Source: Sulfitobacter sp. S190
GTDB lineage: Bacteria; Pseudomonadota; Alphaproteobacteria; Rhodobacterales; Rhodobacteraceae
Reading direction: 5' to 3'
DNA length: 64,000 nt
Assembly: GCF_025141935.1 (NCBI RefSeq)
Contig: NZ_CP081120.1
Location: 1,178,001-1,242,000 of the forward strand
Of this stretch, positions 1 to 9,022 are shown piece after piece (the stretch's first letter is position 1; each line of letters opens with the position of its first letter). A program made the translations under genes and the position numbers. The notes under the pieces are model-generated. The model was given only the letters and a program-made list of their open reading frames with translations. It was not told where the DNA came from and did not search any database.

Positions 1-2
1 TG

Positions 3-257
3 TGGTGCGCGGCCGCGAAATACGCCCGCGAGGTTCTGGGGCAGGGACGCGGCAATCTGTATCTGGCGCGCGCACGCGGCCCGTCGCAGAGCGTGTCCGG
101 CAGACGCGGCGTGATCTTCTCGCTCGACCCGGTGCCGCAGTCGTTTTCGTCCGTGTCGCTGAGCGTGCGGCGGGCGGGGCAGACGGCCAGTATCGGTCTG
201 GCCAATGCCGTGTGCCCGCGCGGCGCGAGCCGTTTGCGCATCTCTGTCGGCGGGTAA
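3..257 (+). CDS. C-terminal fragment of a hypothetical protein
   Basis: This reading frame is open from the left edge of the window to a TAA at 255-257, giving the last 84 residues of a protein whose start lies outside. It contains short beta-prone stretches ([15 protein letters not shown]) and two cysteines, and it resembles no family I can name with confidence. It ends 145 bases before nrdR. I chose this frame because it has the G/C third-position pattern of the neighbouring genes, whereas the other forward frames translate into arginine/alanine-rich sequence typical of antisense or shifted reading. The function is unknown. Confidence 0.55.
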   Translation, partial: WCAAAKYAREVLGQGRGNLYLARARGPSQSVSGRRGVIFSLDPVPQSFSSVSLSVRRAGQTASIGLANAVCPRGASRLRISVGG

Positions 258-402
258 TCGCACCGCCGCTGGCTTTTCTGCATCGCTTATCTGGGGTTCG
301 CATTTTGCAGCTACCCAAAACCCTGTGGCTGTCCTATACCTGTGGATAAGTGGGGCGTTGATCCCACAAGAGGCGGAAAAGACAAGATTGAGGGGACCGG
401 CG

Positions 403-870
403 ATGCGCTGCCCATTTTGTGGAAATATCGACACTCAAGTAAAAGACAGCCGCCCGGCGGAGGATCACGTATCGATCCGGCGGCGCCGGTTCTGTCCGGC
501 CTGCGGCGGCCGTTTCACCACCTACGAACGGGTCCAGTTGCGCGACCTGGTGGTCATCAAATCCTCTGGCAAGCGTGAAGATTTCGACCGCGACAAGCTG
601 GAACGGTCGATCCGCATTTCCATGCAGAAACGCCCCATCGAGCCCGACCGCATCGACCAGATGATCAGCGGCATCGTGCGCCGGTTGGAGAGCATGGGCG
701 AGACGGACATCAATTCCAAGCAGATCGGCGAGATCGTCATGGAGGCGCTGGCCCGTATCGACACCGTTGCCTATGTACGGTTTGCGAGCGTTTACAAGAA
801 CTTCCAGGCGGCGGATGATTTCGACAAGTTCGTTCAGGAATTGCGCCCCGACAACATTCCCGAGAGTTGA
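403..870 (+). CDS. nrdR: Transcriptional repressor NrdR
   Basis: NrdR is a nucleotide-sensing repressor of ribonucleotide reductase genes; it binds ATP/dATP through an ATP-cone and DNA through an N-terminal zinc ribbon. The 155-residue length is the family norm. The zinc ribbon is complete: C3-x2-C6 and C31-x2-C34, with the family pattern MRCPFCG at the start and [10 protein letters not shown] after it. The ATP-cone occupies roughly residues 49-139. A longer in-frame extension upstream is open but would precede the conserved MRCPFC start, so the ATG at 403 is chosen. The stop overlaps the TTG start of ribD (TTGA at 867-870), so the two are probably translationally coupled; nrdR-rib linkage is common in proteobacteria. 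Confidence 0.95.
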   Translation: MRCPFCGNIDTQVKDSRPAEDHVSIRRRRFCPACGGRFTTYERVQLRDLVVIKSSGKREDFDRDKLERSIRISMQKRPIEPDRIDQMISGIVRRLESMGETDINSKQIGEIVMEALARIDTVAYVRFASVYKNFQAADDFDKFVQELRPDNIPES

Positions 871-1967
871 GCGACCCCCGTTACATGCAGCTTGCGCTGT
901 CGCTGGGGCGGCGCGGGCAGGGCCGGACGTGGCCCAACCCTGCGGTGGGTTGTGTGATCGTGGCGCAGGGCCGGATCGTCGGTCGGGGCTGGACCGCGCC
1001 GGGCGGGCGGCCCCATGCCGAGACGCAGGCGCTGGCGCAGGCGGGAGACGCCGCGCGCGGTGCCGATGTCTATGTAACGCTGGAGCCCTGTGCCCATCAC
1101 GGACAGACCCCGCCCTGTGCGCAGGCGCTGATAGATGCAGGCGTGGGCCGCGTGATCGTGGCCCTTGGCGACAGCGATGCGCGTGTGGCGGGCAAGGGAC
1201 TGGAGATGCTGCGGTCTGCTGGCATTGCTGTGGAAACCGGTCTGTGTGCCGAGGCGGCGCGCGCCGATCACGCCGGTTTTTTGCTGCGCGTCGAGGCGGG
1301 CCGGCCGATGGTCACGCTCAAGCTGGCAAATTCATTTGACGGGCGTATCGCCACCGGCACCGGCGAAAGCCAGTGGATCACCCACGCGCCCGCCCGCCGC
1401 ATGGTTCACGCCATGCGCATGCGCCATGACGCGGTGATGGTGGGGGCGGGCACGGCGCGGGCCGATGATCCGACGTTGACGGTGCGCGATCTGGGCGTGA
1501 CGGACCAGCCTGCGCGCGTTGTGGTGTCGCGCCGTCTTGATATTCCTTTATCGGGCAAGCTGGCCCGGACGGCGGCGCAGGTGCCCTTGATCCTGTGTCA
1601 CGGACCCGATGTGCCTACCGAGCTGGTATCTGCGTGGCAGGGATTGGGTGCGCAGATGTGCGTCTGTGCGGTGCGCGGCGGGCAGTTGGACATGGCGGAT
1701 GTGATGCAGCAGTTGGGCGCGCACGGGTTGACGCGGGTGTTTTGCGAAGGGGGATCGGCGTTGGCCGCGTCGCTGTTGCAGGCCGATCTTGTGGATCATC
1801 TGGTCGGCTTCAACGCAGGCGTGGTGATCGGTGCCGAGGGACTGCCGGGGATCGGCGCGATGGGCGTTGCGCGTCTGCGCGAAGCGCCGCGGTTCGCCCT
1901 GCGCGATACGGTCGCCATCGGTCCGGATGTGATGCACCGGTGGGTGCGTTCGGATACTGCCCCCTAG
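867..1967 (+). CDS. ribD: Bifunctional pyrimidine deaminase/reductase RibD
   Basis: This enzyme deaminates the pyrimidine product of GTP cyclohydrolase II and then reduces its ribose side chain, the second and third steps of riboflavin synthesis. The 366-residue protein has the deaminase domain first, with zinc ligands in H50-A-E52 and in the [11 protein letters not shown] motif (C75 and C84), followed by the dihydrofolate-reductase-like domain from about residue 145 ([14 protein letters not shown]). The start is a TTG overlapping the nrdR stop; an ATG at 885 is the alternative but would trim a conserved segment. The gene converges on kpsC, and the CTAG at 1964-1967 supplies the stop codon of both genes. 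Confidence 0.93.
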   Translation: MSDPRYMQLALSLGRRGQGRTWPNPAVGCVIVAQGRIVGRGWTAPGGRPHAETQALAQAGDAARGADVYVTLEPCAHHGQTPPCAQALIDAGVGRVIVALGDSDARVAGKGLEMLRSAGIAVETGLCAEAARADHAGFLLRVEAGRPMVTLKLANSFDGRIATGTGESQWITHAPARRMVHAMRMRHDAVMVGAGTARADDPTLTVRDLGVTDQPARVVVSRRLDIPLSGKLARTAAQVPLILCHGPDVPTELVSAWQGLGAQMCVCAVRGGQLDMADVMQQLGAHGLTRVFCEGGSALAASLLQADLVDHLVGFNAGVVIGAEGLPGIGAMGVARLREAPRFALRDTVAIGPDVMHRWVRSDTAP

Positions 1968-3976
1968 CGCCGCCAGCGGTGCGCGTGGCTGGCAAACAGC
2001 CCCTGCAGTTTCGACATGAGACGGTTGGTCGGCCCGCGCGGTGGCAAATCGCCCGAAATCAGCCTGTCGACGACAACCTCGACCGGGCAGGGCTGGCCGG
2101 TCACGGGATCAAGATAGCGCGGATAGTCGATGAGTGTGGCGTGCACCAGCCCGTCGAGGGTGGGCGTCGCGCGGCGGCGCGGTGGCACATCGCCCAGATC
2201 GGTGGTCAGCCCCCATCCGGCGTAGAACGGCACGCCCAGCGTGGTGACCGGCACACCGTGCAAAAGCGCCTCGAAGCCCAGAAGCGATGTCATGGTCCAG
2301 ACCTGTTCAACACTCTGGAGCAGGGCGATCGGATCGGTGTGGCTGGCGATGTGATCGGCGTCGGGGTGGGTGCCGATACCTCCCGGCCGCAGGCCCGCTT
2401 CGACATCGGGGTGGGGTTTGTAGATCAGCACGCCGTCGGGGTGGGCGGCCCGCGCCGCCCTGAGCAGCGCGTCGTTGCTGGCCACCGCATCCGCGCCGAG
2501 CCGGATTGATGCGTCGTCCTCGACCTGTCCCACGACGAGGATGCGCCGGCCTTGCGGCAGGGTTTCGGGGGGGGAGGTGTCGGGCAGGTTGTATTTGCTC
2601 AGCGCCTTGTCGACGAGCGCGTGGCGCAGGCGGGCGGCGCGGTCCTGCTGGTCGGGGCGCAGGGTGCTGCGTTTGACGATCAGATGTTCCAGCCGCGAGG
2701 GGCGGGCGGGGTCGTAGTAGATGCCCGCATCGTCGAGCACCAGCGACAGGGGCGCCACCAGTTCGGCGCCCAGCCCGCGCGAGCGCAGAAATCCGTCCTC
2801 GACCAGCGTAGGTGCGGCGATGCCTTTACCCGCCCACGCCATGTGTGGCCCCTGCGGGGGGGCGCTGTCGCTGAATTTGACGGGGGTTTGCGCCCCGAAG
2901 AACTGTTGCAGGTGGGGCCGTTTCCACAGGCTCATGCCAGACGCGGTCCAGCCGTGACGGTCCGCCCGCCAAGCGTCTGTGCGCGCCTCCAGCGTGTCGA
3001 TCACCGTTTCGAGCGGGCAGAGCCGGTCGCGGTAGGGGTCGTACCAGCGCGGATAGAGGATCATCGCCGCCGCGAACAGTTGTGCGCGGGTCAGGGTGCG
3101 CTGGCGGCGCTGGATTTCGAAGTGGTCATCGGTCAGCCCCCAGCCTGCGTAAAACGGTTGCCCGAACAGGCGCGGTTTGTGACCGGCAAAGATCGCCTCG
3201 AACCCCATGCCGGAGGAAACGGTGTAGACCGCGATGGCCCCTTCGAACAGCAGCCAGGGGCTGATCGGGTCCGAAAACACCGACATGCGGTCGTTCAGAT
3301 CGCTTTCGCGGAAATGGCCGGGGCGGTGGCCGCTGGCAGTTTCGGGGTGGGTTTTGATCACGATGCGCGCGCCGGGATGGTCCTGCTGCGCGAAGGTGAG
3401 CATTTCGAGAAAGCGGCTGCGGTCAGCGCCCGAGGCGGTCACGGCGGCGTCGCCTTCGGTCTGGTCGATGACCAGCACATAGCCCGGATCGGGGGCGGGC
3501 GTGTCACGCGGTTGGGCGGCGTATTTGCTCAGCTGCGCCTCTTGCAGGCGGGCGATACAGGCGCGCGCGCGGTTCAGCAACGCCGTGTCATCGAGCGGAT
3601 GCGTGGCCAGCAGCGTTTCGAGGTCGGAGGGGCCGGAGGGGTCGAAATGCACGCCGCCGTGGTCGATTTGCAGCCCCAGCGGCGGATCGCCGGTGCGGCC
3701 GGGAAAGAGCGAGCGCAGCAGCGGGTCCTCGACGCGCACGACCGGCGCGCCCTTGGTGGCGGCGACACCCTCGCCGCGGTGGGCGGTGGGCGAATTGCCC
3801 CAGACGCCGACCGCATCGCCGTCACCCGGCACGCCGAGATGGATGGAATAGCCCGACAGTTCGAGGATGCGCCGCACGCGTTTTTGCGTCAGGAAGCCGC
3901 CGTTATAGACAAAAAGCCGCCGGGCCTTTGCAGGATCGGCGGCGGTTGTGTCGTGGATGTCCGGCCCGAGGCCCAT
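1964..3976 (-). CDS. kpsC: Capsule polysaccharide beta-Kdo transferase KpsC
   Basis: KpsC-family proteins are cytoplasmic dual beta-Kdo transferases that extend the poly-Kdo linker on phosphatidylglycerol on which group 2 type capsules are assembled. The 670-residue protein shows the expected internal duplication: KTHPE (208-212) and PFYAGWG (274-280) in the first half are mirrored by KPHPD (520-524) and PFYAGWG (583-589) in the second. The ATG at 3976 is 4 bases after the stop of the upstream export lipoprotein; a longer in-frame start would run into that gene and add a proline-rich tail, so I rejected it. With the upstream lipoprotein and kpsS it forms a capsule block; the ABC transporter (kpsM/T/E) is not in view. 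Confidence 0.9.
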   Translation of the reverse strand: MGLGPDIHDTTAADPAKARRLFVYNGGFLTQKRVRRILELSGYSIHLGVPGDGDAVGVWGNSPTAHRGEGVAATKGAPVVRVEDPLLRSLFPGRTGDPPLGLQIDHGGVHFDPSGPSDLETLLATHPLDDTALLNRARACIARLQEAQLSKYAAQPRDTPAPDPGYVLVIDQTEGDAAVTASGADRSRFLEMLTFAQQDHPGARIVIKTHPETASGHRPGHFRESDLNDRMSVFSDPISPWLLFEGAIAVYTVSSGMGFEAIFAGHKPRLFGQPFYAGWGLTDDHFEIQRRQRTLTRAQLFAAAMILYPRWYDPYRDRLCPLETVIDTLEARTDAWRADRHGWTASGMSLWKRPHLQQFFGAQTPVKFSDSAPPQGPHMAWAGKGIAAPTLVEDGFLRSRGLGAELVAPLSLVLDDAGIYYDPARPSRLEHLIVKRSTLRPDQQDRAARLRHALVDKALSKYNLPDTSPPETLPQGRRILVVGQVEDDASIRLGADAVASNDALLRAARAAHPDGVLIYKPHPDVEAGLRPGGIGTHPDADHIASHTDPIALLQSVEQVWTMTSLLGFEALLHGVPVTTLGVPFYAGWGLTTDLGDVPPRRRATPTLDGLVHATLIDYPRYLDPVTGQPCPVEVVVDRLISGDLPPRGPTNRLMSKLQGLFASHAHRWRR

Positions 3977-3980
3977 CGCG

Positions 3981-5111
3981 TCAGCCGCCGGAGGCCAGCG
4001 AGCTGATGCTGGAGGCGGAGGAGGCGGTGCCGGTGATGGCGGCGATGACCTTGCTCCACTGGGTGAAGGGGGCTTCGGTGACATAAAGTGTGTCGCCGTC
4101 GCGGATCACGAAATCGCGGGCCATGAACATGCCGTTGGGTTCGGTCAGGTTGAGCACGTAGACCATGCGCTGTGCGCCTTGCAGGTCGTTGCGGCCCAGC
4201 ACCTGTTCGGCGACCACTTCGGGTTCGTTGCGCAGCACGAAAACGCCGGTCGGATCCGCGGCGCTGGCCAGCAGGCCGCCGACCTGCGCGATGGCCTCGA
4301 TGGCAGAGAGGTTCTGGGTTTCGAAGGGCACGCGGGCCTGCGCGCCGGTGGCGCCAAGCGCGGTAAAGGCGCGGGTGTCCTGTTCGACGAGAATCTTGTC
4401 GCCGCCGCGCAGGGCGATGTCGAGTTCGGGATGTTCAAACAGATCCTCGAACCAGATCTTGCCGCGGTGGTTGCCGCGGATCACGGTGATCTGGGCGATT
4501 TCGGGTTCGATGGAGATGCCGCCCGCGCGGGCCAGCATGGTGGCGAGCGTGCGGGTGGGCCGTTCGATCGGGAACACGCCCTGACCGGTGGCCCCGATCA
4601 GCGACACGGTGGCCCCGTCCCCGGCGGCGCGGCGGACTTCGACCTGTGGATCGGGTGTCTGGTCGGCCAGTTTGTTGGTGATGATGCGGCGGATCGCTTC
4701 GGGTGAGTTGCCCGCGGCGCGGATGCGACCGGCGTAGGGGATGAAGATGAAGCCCGACCCGTCGACCTGTACTTCTTCGAGGGTAGCGGGCGCGCCTTCG
4801 ACACCCAGCAGGCTGTCGTCGACGTTTTCGTAGACGGTGATGCCCAGAACGTCGCCGGGGCGGATCGTGTCGGAGCCCAGCTGGCCCGCGTTCTTGAACG
4901 CCTCGGAAAAGCCCAGAGCGGGGGTGACGGCGGTGGCGCGGGTGACGCGGTCATTCACGGATACGATGAAAGCGTCGCCTTCGCGCTGGACCGAGCCTGC
5001 AAAAATCTGGCGTTTGTTCGGACCCACCTGCGGCAGACCGCATGATGCAAGGACGGCGCATGCCGCGACGAGAGCGATGGGACGGGCCCACCGATGCTTA
5101 TAGGATTTCAC
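3981..5111 (-). CDS. Wza/KpsD-like polysaccharide export lipoprotein
   Basis: This is an outer-membrane polysaccharide export protein of the Poly_export/SLBB type, which forms the exit channel for capsule. The 376-residue product begins at a GTG at 5111 preceded by a GAGGAG ribosome site; it opens with a lipoprotein signal (hydrophobic core, then LASC lipobox). The export domain is visible at DTIRPGDVLGITVYE, followed by SLBB-type repeats (VSLIGATGQGVFPIE, ALGATGAQARVPFE, VYVLNL). Longer in-frame upstream sequence is arginine-rich and has no signal peptide. It lies 4 bases upstream of kpsC and 172 bases downstream of kpsS, all on one strand, so a common capsule export role is likely. Confidence 0.85.
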   Translation of the reverse strand: MKSYKHRWARPIALVAACAVLASCGLPQVGPNKRQIFAGSVQREGDAFIVSVNDRVTRATAVTPALGFSEAFKNAGQLGSDTIRPGDVLGITVYENVDDSLLGVEGAPATLEEVQVDGSGFIFIPYAGRIRAAGNSPEAIRRIITNKLADQTPDPQVEVRRAAGDGATVSLIGATGQGVFPIERPTRTLATMLARAGGISIEPEIAQITVIRGNHRGKIWFEDLFEHPELDIALRGGDKILVEQDTRAFTALGATGAQARVPFETQNLSAIEAIAQVGGLLASAADPTGVFVLRNEPEVVAEQVLGRNDLQGAQRMVYVLNLTEPNGMFMARDFVIRDGDTLYVTEAPFTQWSKVIAAITGTASSASSISSLASGG

Positions 5112-5148
5112 TGCCCGGTCTCCTCGACCTAACTTTACTGCCTCATCT

Positions 5149-5165
5149 GACCGGTTTTTCCGGTC
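5149..5165. repeat. Inverted repeat between kpsS and the export lipoprotein gene
   Basis: GACCGG and CCGGTC flank a T5 spacer (5149-5154, 5155-5159, 5160-5165) about 40 bases upstream of the export lipoprotein start. It could be an operator or a small hairpin; there is no U-run on the coding strand, so it is not a normal terminator for kpsS. Confidence 0.3.
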
Positions 5166-5283
5166 TATTGACGCAGAGCGTAGCGCAAGCGCGGGGCAAA
5201 ATCCACCGCGGGCGATGCGATGTGTCATGGGACATGGGCAATGTGTGGCTTTGCGGTCGCGGGCCACTAGACCTTGTGTGCGT

Positions 5284-6570
5284 CTAGCGGACCACACGCA
5301 AATGCTGGCGTGGCGCGGCGGTTCCGTGTTCGAGCGCGTTATACGGATCATCGGCCATCAGCATCATATCGACCACCTGTCGCAGCAACTGTCGGCGTCC
5401 TCTTGCCGAATAAAAGCCGCCCGGCAACTGGCTGGTTTCCAACAGGTATCTACGGAAATCCTTGTAGGCGCGGTTGTCGGGACGGGCGGCCCCGGCAAAG
5501 AACTGGTCGAGCGGTTGTTCGGAGACAAATTCGGGTTTGGCATAGACGGCCGCACCAAAGACCTTGAGCGGGATGCCACGCCACAGCACCTGTTGTCCGG
5601 CGGTGGAATTGACCGTGACGGCGGTGCGGGCATCGTTGAGCAGTTGCGCCAGTTTGCCGCCCCGCACGAAATGCACCCGCCCCTGCAGCCCGTGCGCGCG
5701 GGCCAGTCGCCGGATTTCGCGGCGCACCGGCACGCGCCCGTCCTCGAGCGGATGCGCCTTGACCACCAGGTGATGGTGCCGCGGCGCGCCCTTGGCAAAG
5801 CCCGCAATCACCAGTTCGAGAAAATCGGTCATGGTGTCGAAAGGGGAATGCTGCTGAAACGAGCTGTCGTGTTCGAGTTGCAGCAGCGCCAGATGGTAAG
5901 GAAAGCCCCCCAACCGGATGCGCAACGTCGCCAGCCGCCGTTCGATCGCCTGCCACGGCATCAGCAACAACCGTTTGAGATAGAGCAGGAATTCACGGGT
6001 CACCGGCAAATCGCGGTGGGGCCGGAAATTGCGGTACTCCCCGTTCCGGAACATCACGAACCAGTGGTACAGCGCCCCGTAGAAGATGTGCTGGCGCATG
6101 TCGCCCCAGTGTCCCGGGGGCAGCGGCGCTTCCATGTCGGATTTGGCCAGCGCCTTTTGCATGTCGGCGATCGACATCTCCATCAGCCGCGAATTGCCGT
6201 TGGTGCCGCCGCGCTCGTAGGTCACCCAGTAAGGCCGCATGTAGCCTTCCTCGAAGACATGCACCCGTAGGCCGCGCGCACGGGCCACCGCAACGGCGCT
6301 GGCGTGGATCGGCCGCGTGTCGCCGTAGAGCACGATGTCGGTCACGTTTTTGTCGGACAAGAGCCGCTTGAGCGTTTCGGACCAGTCGTCGGCGGTGCCG
6401 CGGTAGGGGATGTAGCTGCGTGGGTGGAACCAGAATGCCCGGTCGCCCGCGTTGAAGCCCACGCGCCACACGTCCGCCCCCGCGGCGCGCAGCATCTTGC
6501 CCAGCCGGTTGAAAAACGGACCGTGCGGCCCTTGCAGGAACAAAAACACCCGTTTGTCGGCGGCAGGCAT
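5284..6570 (-). CDS. kpsS: Capsule polysaccharide export protein KpsS
   Basis: KpsS-family proteins add the first beta-Kdo residue to the lyso-phosphatidylglycerol acceptor of capsule. The 428-residue sequence has the family opening (RVFLFLQGPHGPFF, then RAAGADVWRVGFNAGD), the central HVFEEGYMRPYWVTYE segment and the C-terminal KAHPLEDGR and VNSTAGQQVLW motifs shared with KpsC domains. The ATG at 6570 is used; the 113-base gap to ribE on the other strand must hold divergent promoters. It heads a three-gene minus-strand capsule block (kpsS, export lipoprotein, kpsC). Confidence 0.9.
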   Translation of the reverse strand: MPAADKRVFLFLQGPHGPFFNRLGKMLRAAGADVWRVGFNAGDRAFWFHPRSYIPYRGTADDWSETLKRLLSDKNVTDIVLYGDTRPIHASAVAVARARGLRVHVFEEGYMRPYWVTYERGGTNGNSRLMEMSIADMQKALAKSDMEAPLPPGHWGDMRQHIFYGALYHWFVMFRNGEYRNFRPHRDLPVTREFLLYLKRLLLMPWQAIERRLATLRIRLGGFPYHLALLQLEHDSSFQQHSPFDTMTDFLELVIAGFAKGAPRHHHLVVKAHPLEDGRVPVRREIRRLARAHGLQGRVHFVRGGKLAQLLNDARTAVTVNSTAGQQVLWRGIPLKVFGAAVYAKPEFVSEQPLDQFFAGAARPDNRAYKDFRRYLLETSQLPGGFYSARGRRQLLRQVVDMMLMADDPYNALEHGTAAPRQHLRVVR

Positions 6571-6683
6571 CGGTCGAAGGCTTTCTGAGGTTGCGATTGC
6601 GTTAAATTAGGCAGAAAACTCTGGCTAAATTATGACCGGCCTTATCTAGACCTGTCAAAGCAGCCTAACGCAAGGAGAGCGTG

Positions 6684-7274
6684 ATGTTCACGGGGATTGT
6701 GACGGATATTGGCACCATAACCCAGCTGACGCAGGAGGGGGATCTGCGCGCGCGCATCAGGTGCGGCTATGACACCTCTGCCATCGATATGGGGGCGTCG
6801 ATTGCCAGTGACGGGGTGTGCCTGACGGTCGTCGATCTGGGGCCCGACTGGTACGAGGTGCAGATCAGTGCCGAGACCGTCGACAAGACCAACATCGCCC
6901 AGTGGACCGAGGGCCGCCGTGTGAACCTTGAACGTGCGCTGAAGGTCGGGGATGAATTGGGCGGGCATATCGTGTCGGGCCATGTCGACGGGGTGGCCGA
7001 GGTGATCGCCATGACCGACGAGGGCGACAGCACCCGCGTCACCCTGCGTGCCCCGCAGGATCTGGCGCGGTTTGTCGCGCCCAAAGGCTCTGTGGCGCTC
7101 AACGGCACCTCGCTGACCGTGAACGCGGTCGACGGGTGTGATTTCGGCATCAACTTCATCCCCCACACCAAAGAGGTGACCACATGGGGCGATGTGGCGG
7201 TGGGCGACCGGATCAATCTGGAGATCGACACGCTGGCCCGCTACGTGGCGCGGCTGGCGCAGATGCAGGGCTAG
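6684..7274 (+). CDS. ribE: Riboflavin synthase, alpha chain
   Basis: This enzyme dismutates two 6,7-dimethyl-8-ribityllumazine molecules to riboflavin. The 196-residue protein starts with the hallmark MFTGIV and shows the duplicated barrel: SDGVCLTV in the first half and NGTSLTVN in the second, with the conserved GGHIVSGHVDG. The ATG at 6684 is preferred over the GTG at 6681 because AAGGAG lies 6 bases upstream and MFTGIV is the canonical start. It begins a riboflavin run with ribBA and ribH. I looked for an FMN riboswitch in the 113-base leader and saw none. Confidence 0.95.
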   Translation: MFTGIVTDIGTITQLTQEGDLRARIRCGYDTSAIDMGASIASDGVCLTVVDLGPDWYEVQISAETVDKTNIAQWTEGRRVNLERALKVGDELGGHIVSGHVDGVAEVIAMTDEGDSTRVTLRAPQDLARFVAPKGSVALNGTSLTVNAVDGCDFGINFIPHTKEVTTWGDVAVGDRINLEIDTLARYVARLAQMQG

Positions 7275-7340
7275 GTGACGGCGCACTGGTCACGGACGGC
7301 CCTGTGGGCTAGGTGCTGATGCAAACGAAGGAAGCATGAG

Positions 7341-8465
7341 ATGAGTTTTGAAACCCCCGGTCCGGTCGAGGCAGAGTTGTCAGAGGCGATTGCCCCCATC
7401 GAGGACATCATCGCCGACGCGCGTGCGGGCAAGATGTATATCCTTGTCGATCACGAGGACCGCGAGAACGAGGGTGATCTGATCATTGCGGCGGAATTCG
7501 CGGATGCGGATGCGATCAACTTCATGGCGATGCACGGGCGGGGCCTGATCTGTCTGCCGATGACGCAGGACCGTGTCGAAACGCTGGGCCTGCCGATGAT
7601 GGCAGTGAACAACTCGTCGCGCCACGAGACCGCCTTTACCGTCAGCATCGAGGCCCGCGAGGGCGTGAGCACCGGAATTTCGGCGGCGGACCGCGCGCTG
7701 ACCATTGCGGTGGCGATCAACAAGGACAACGGCGCGGTCGACATCGCGACCCCCGGTCACGTCTTTCCGTTGCGCGCGCGTGATGGCGGTGTGCTGGTGC
7801 GGGCGGGACATACGGAGGCATCGGTGGACATCAGCCGGCTTGCCGGTCTGGACCCGTCGGCGGTGATTTGCGAGATCATGAAGCCCGACGGCACGATGGC
7901 CCGTCTGCCCGATCTGGTGGCGTTTGCCAAAGAGCACGACATGAAGATCGGCACGATCAGCGATTTGATCGCCTACCGCAACAAGCACGACAACATGCTG
8001 GTCGAGCGTACCGACCGCAGCGTGGAATCGGCCTATGGCGGCGACTGGCGGATGCGGGTCTTTTCCGACCAGATCAGCGGCACCGACCACGTGGTGCTCA
8101 GCAAGGGCGACATCGGCGATGGCGCACCCGTGCTGACGCGGACGCATGCGCTCAATGCGCTGGAGGATGTGCTGGGGCTGGGTCCGAGCGCGCCGGACGA
8201 ATTGCCACAGGCGATGCGCATCATCGCCGACGAAGGGCGCGGCGCGGTGTTGCTGTTTCGCGAACCCAATCCGCGGCTGCGGCTGGACAAGGAAGACGAC
8301 GAGGCCCCGCGCACCATCAAGCGCACCGGTCTTGGCGCGCAGATCCTCAACACGCTGGGGGTGCACGAGCTGATCCTGCTGACCGACAACCCGCAGACGA
8401 AATACACCGGCCTTGAGGCCTATGACCTGAAAATCGTGGGCCATCGCCCCATCACCGCGGAGTAA
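7341..8465 (+). CDS. ribBA: DHBP synthase fused to a degenerate GTP cyclohydrolase II domain
   Basis: The N-terminal half is 3,4-dihydroxy-2-butanone-4-phosphate synthase, which makes the four-carbon riboflavin precursor from ribulose 5-phosphate: the DHEDRENEGDLI motif (37-48), HETAFTVSIE and RAGHTEASVD are intact. The C-terminal half (about 210-374) keeps the GTP cyclohydrolase II fold end (TGLGAQILNTLGVHEL, TDNPQTKYTGLEAY) but lacks the zinc-binding CLTGD...LRCDCG cysteines and the RQEGRGIGL substrate segment. Where they should be, it reads GDIGDGAPVLTRTHA and REPNPRLRLDKE. So only the first activity is expected; such proteins are known in alphaproteobacteria. GTP cyclohydrolase II must be encoded elsewhere. 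Confidence 0.92.
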   Translation: MSFETPGPVEAELSEAIAPIEDIIADARAGKMYILVDHEDRENEGDLIIAAEFADADAINFMAMHGRGLICLPMTQDRVETLGLPMMAVNNSSRHETAFTVSIEAREGVSTGISAADRALTIAVAINKDNGAVDIATPGHVFPLRARDGGVLVRAGHTEASVDISRLAGLDPSAVICEIMKPDGTMARLPDLVAFAKEHDMKIGTISDLIAYRNKHDNMLVERTDRSVESAYGGDWRMRVFSDQISGTDHVVLSKGDIGDGAPVLTRTHALNALEDVLGLGPSAPDELPQAMRIIADEGRGAVLLFREPNPRLRLDKEDDEAPRTIKRTGLGAQILNTLGVHELILLTDNPQTKYTGLEAYDLKIVGHRPITAE

Positions 8466-8470
8466 CTGCC

Positions 8471-9022
8471 ATGGCATCGTCCGAACCCCATACCGTTCTG
8501 CCCACCCCCGGCTTTGACAAGCCGGTGAAGGTTCTGATCGTGGTGTCGCCCTATTACAGCGACATCGCCGAGGGGCTGCTGACCGGGGCCAAGCGCGAAC
8601 TGGAGGCGGCGGGCGCCACGTATGAGGTGGTCGAGATGCCCGGCGCGCTGGAAATTCCCACCGCCATCGGCATTTCGGACCGGCGCAGCAATTTCGACGG
8701 CTATGTCGCGCTGGGCTGTGTCATCCGCGGCGAAACCACGCATTACGAGACCGTGTGCAACGACAGCAGCCGCGCGCTGCAACTGCTGGGGTTGCAGGGG
8801 CTGTGCATCGGCAACGGCATCCTGACGGTCGAGAACAAGAAACAGGCCGATGTGCGCGCCGATCCCGAAGGGCAGAACAAGGGCGGCGGTGCCGCAGCGG
8901 CGGCCTTGCATCTTGTCGCGCTCGCCCGTAAGTGGGCGTCTTCAACCAAGGGCATCGGGTTCAAACCCGCAGGCGACGACACGCTGATGGCCGGAAACCC
9001 AGACGGAAATACCCTCGCATGA
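8471..9022 (+). CDS. ribH: 6,7-dimethyl-8-ribityllumazine synthase
   Basis: Lumazine synthase condenses the RibD product with dihydroxybutanone phosphate. The 183-residue protein has the family signatures PGALEIPTAI, ALGCVIRGETTHYE and IGNGILTVEN, with the catalytic histidine in the GETTH segment. It starts 5 bases after the ribBA stop, and its own stop overlaps the nusB start (ATGA at 9019-9022), so ribBA-ribH-nusB are read together. The C-terminus carries a short extension after the core fold (FKPAGDDTLMAGNPDG). Confidence 0.95.
   Translation: MASSEPHTVLPTPGFDKPVKVLIVVSPYYSDIAEGLLTGAKRELEAAGATYEVVEMPGALEIPTAIGISDRRSNFDGYVALGCVIRGETTHYETVCNDSSRALQLLGLQGLCIGNGILTVENKKQADVRADPEGQNKGGGAAAAALHLVALARKWASSTKGIGFKPAGDDTLMAGNPDGNTLA

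Noticed and set aside
1964..1967. Overlapping stops of ribD and kpsC (CTAG), and abutting stops at 63288-63293.
   Set aside because: These are neat, but convergent genes in compact genomes commonly meet this way; no function needs to be assumed.
2552..4006. A long plus-strand open frame antisense to kpsC.
   Set aside because: Same composition effect; no motif, signal peptide or ribosome site, and it lies wholly over a convincing gene.
6571..6683. Possible FMN riboswitch before ribE.
   Set aside because: The leader is too short for the six-stem element, and the conserved RFN segments are absent; the leader before ribBA also lacks them.
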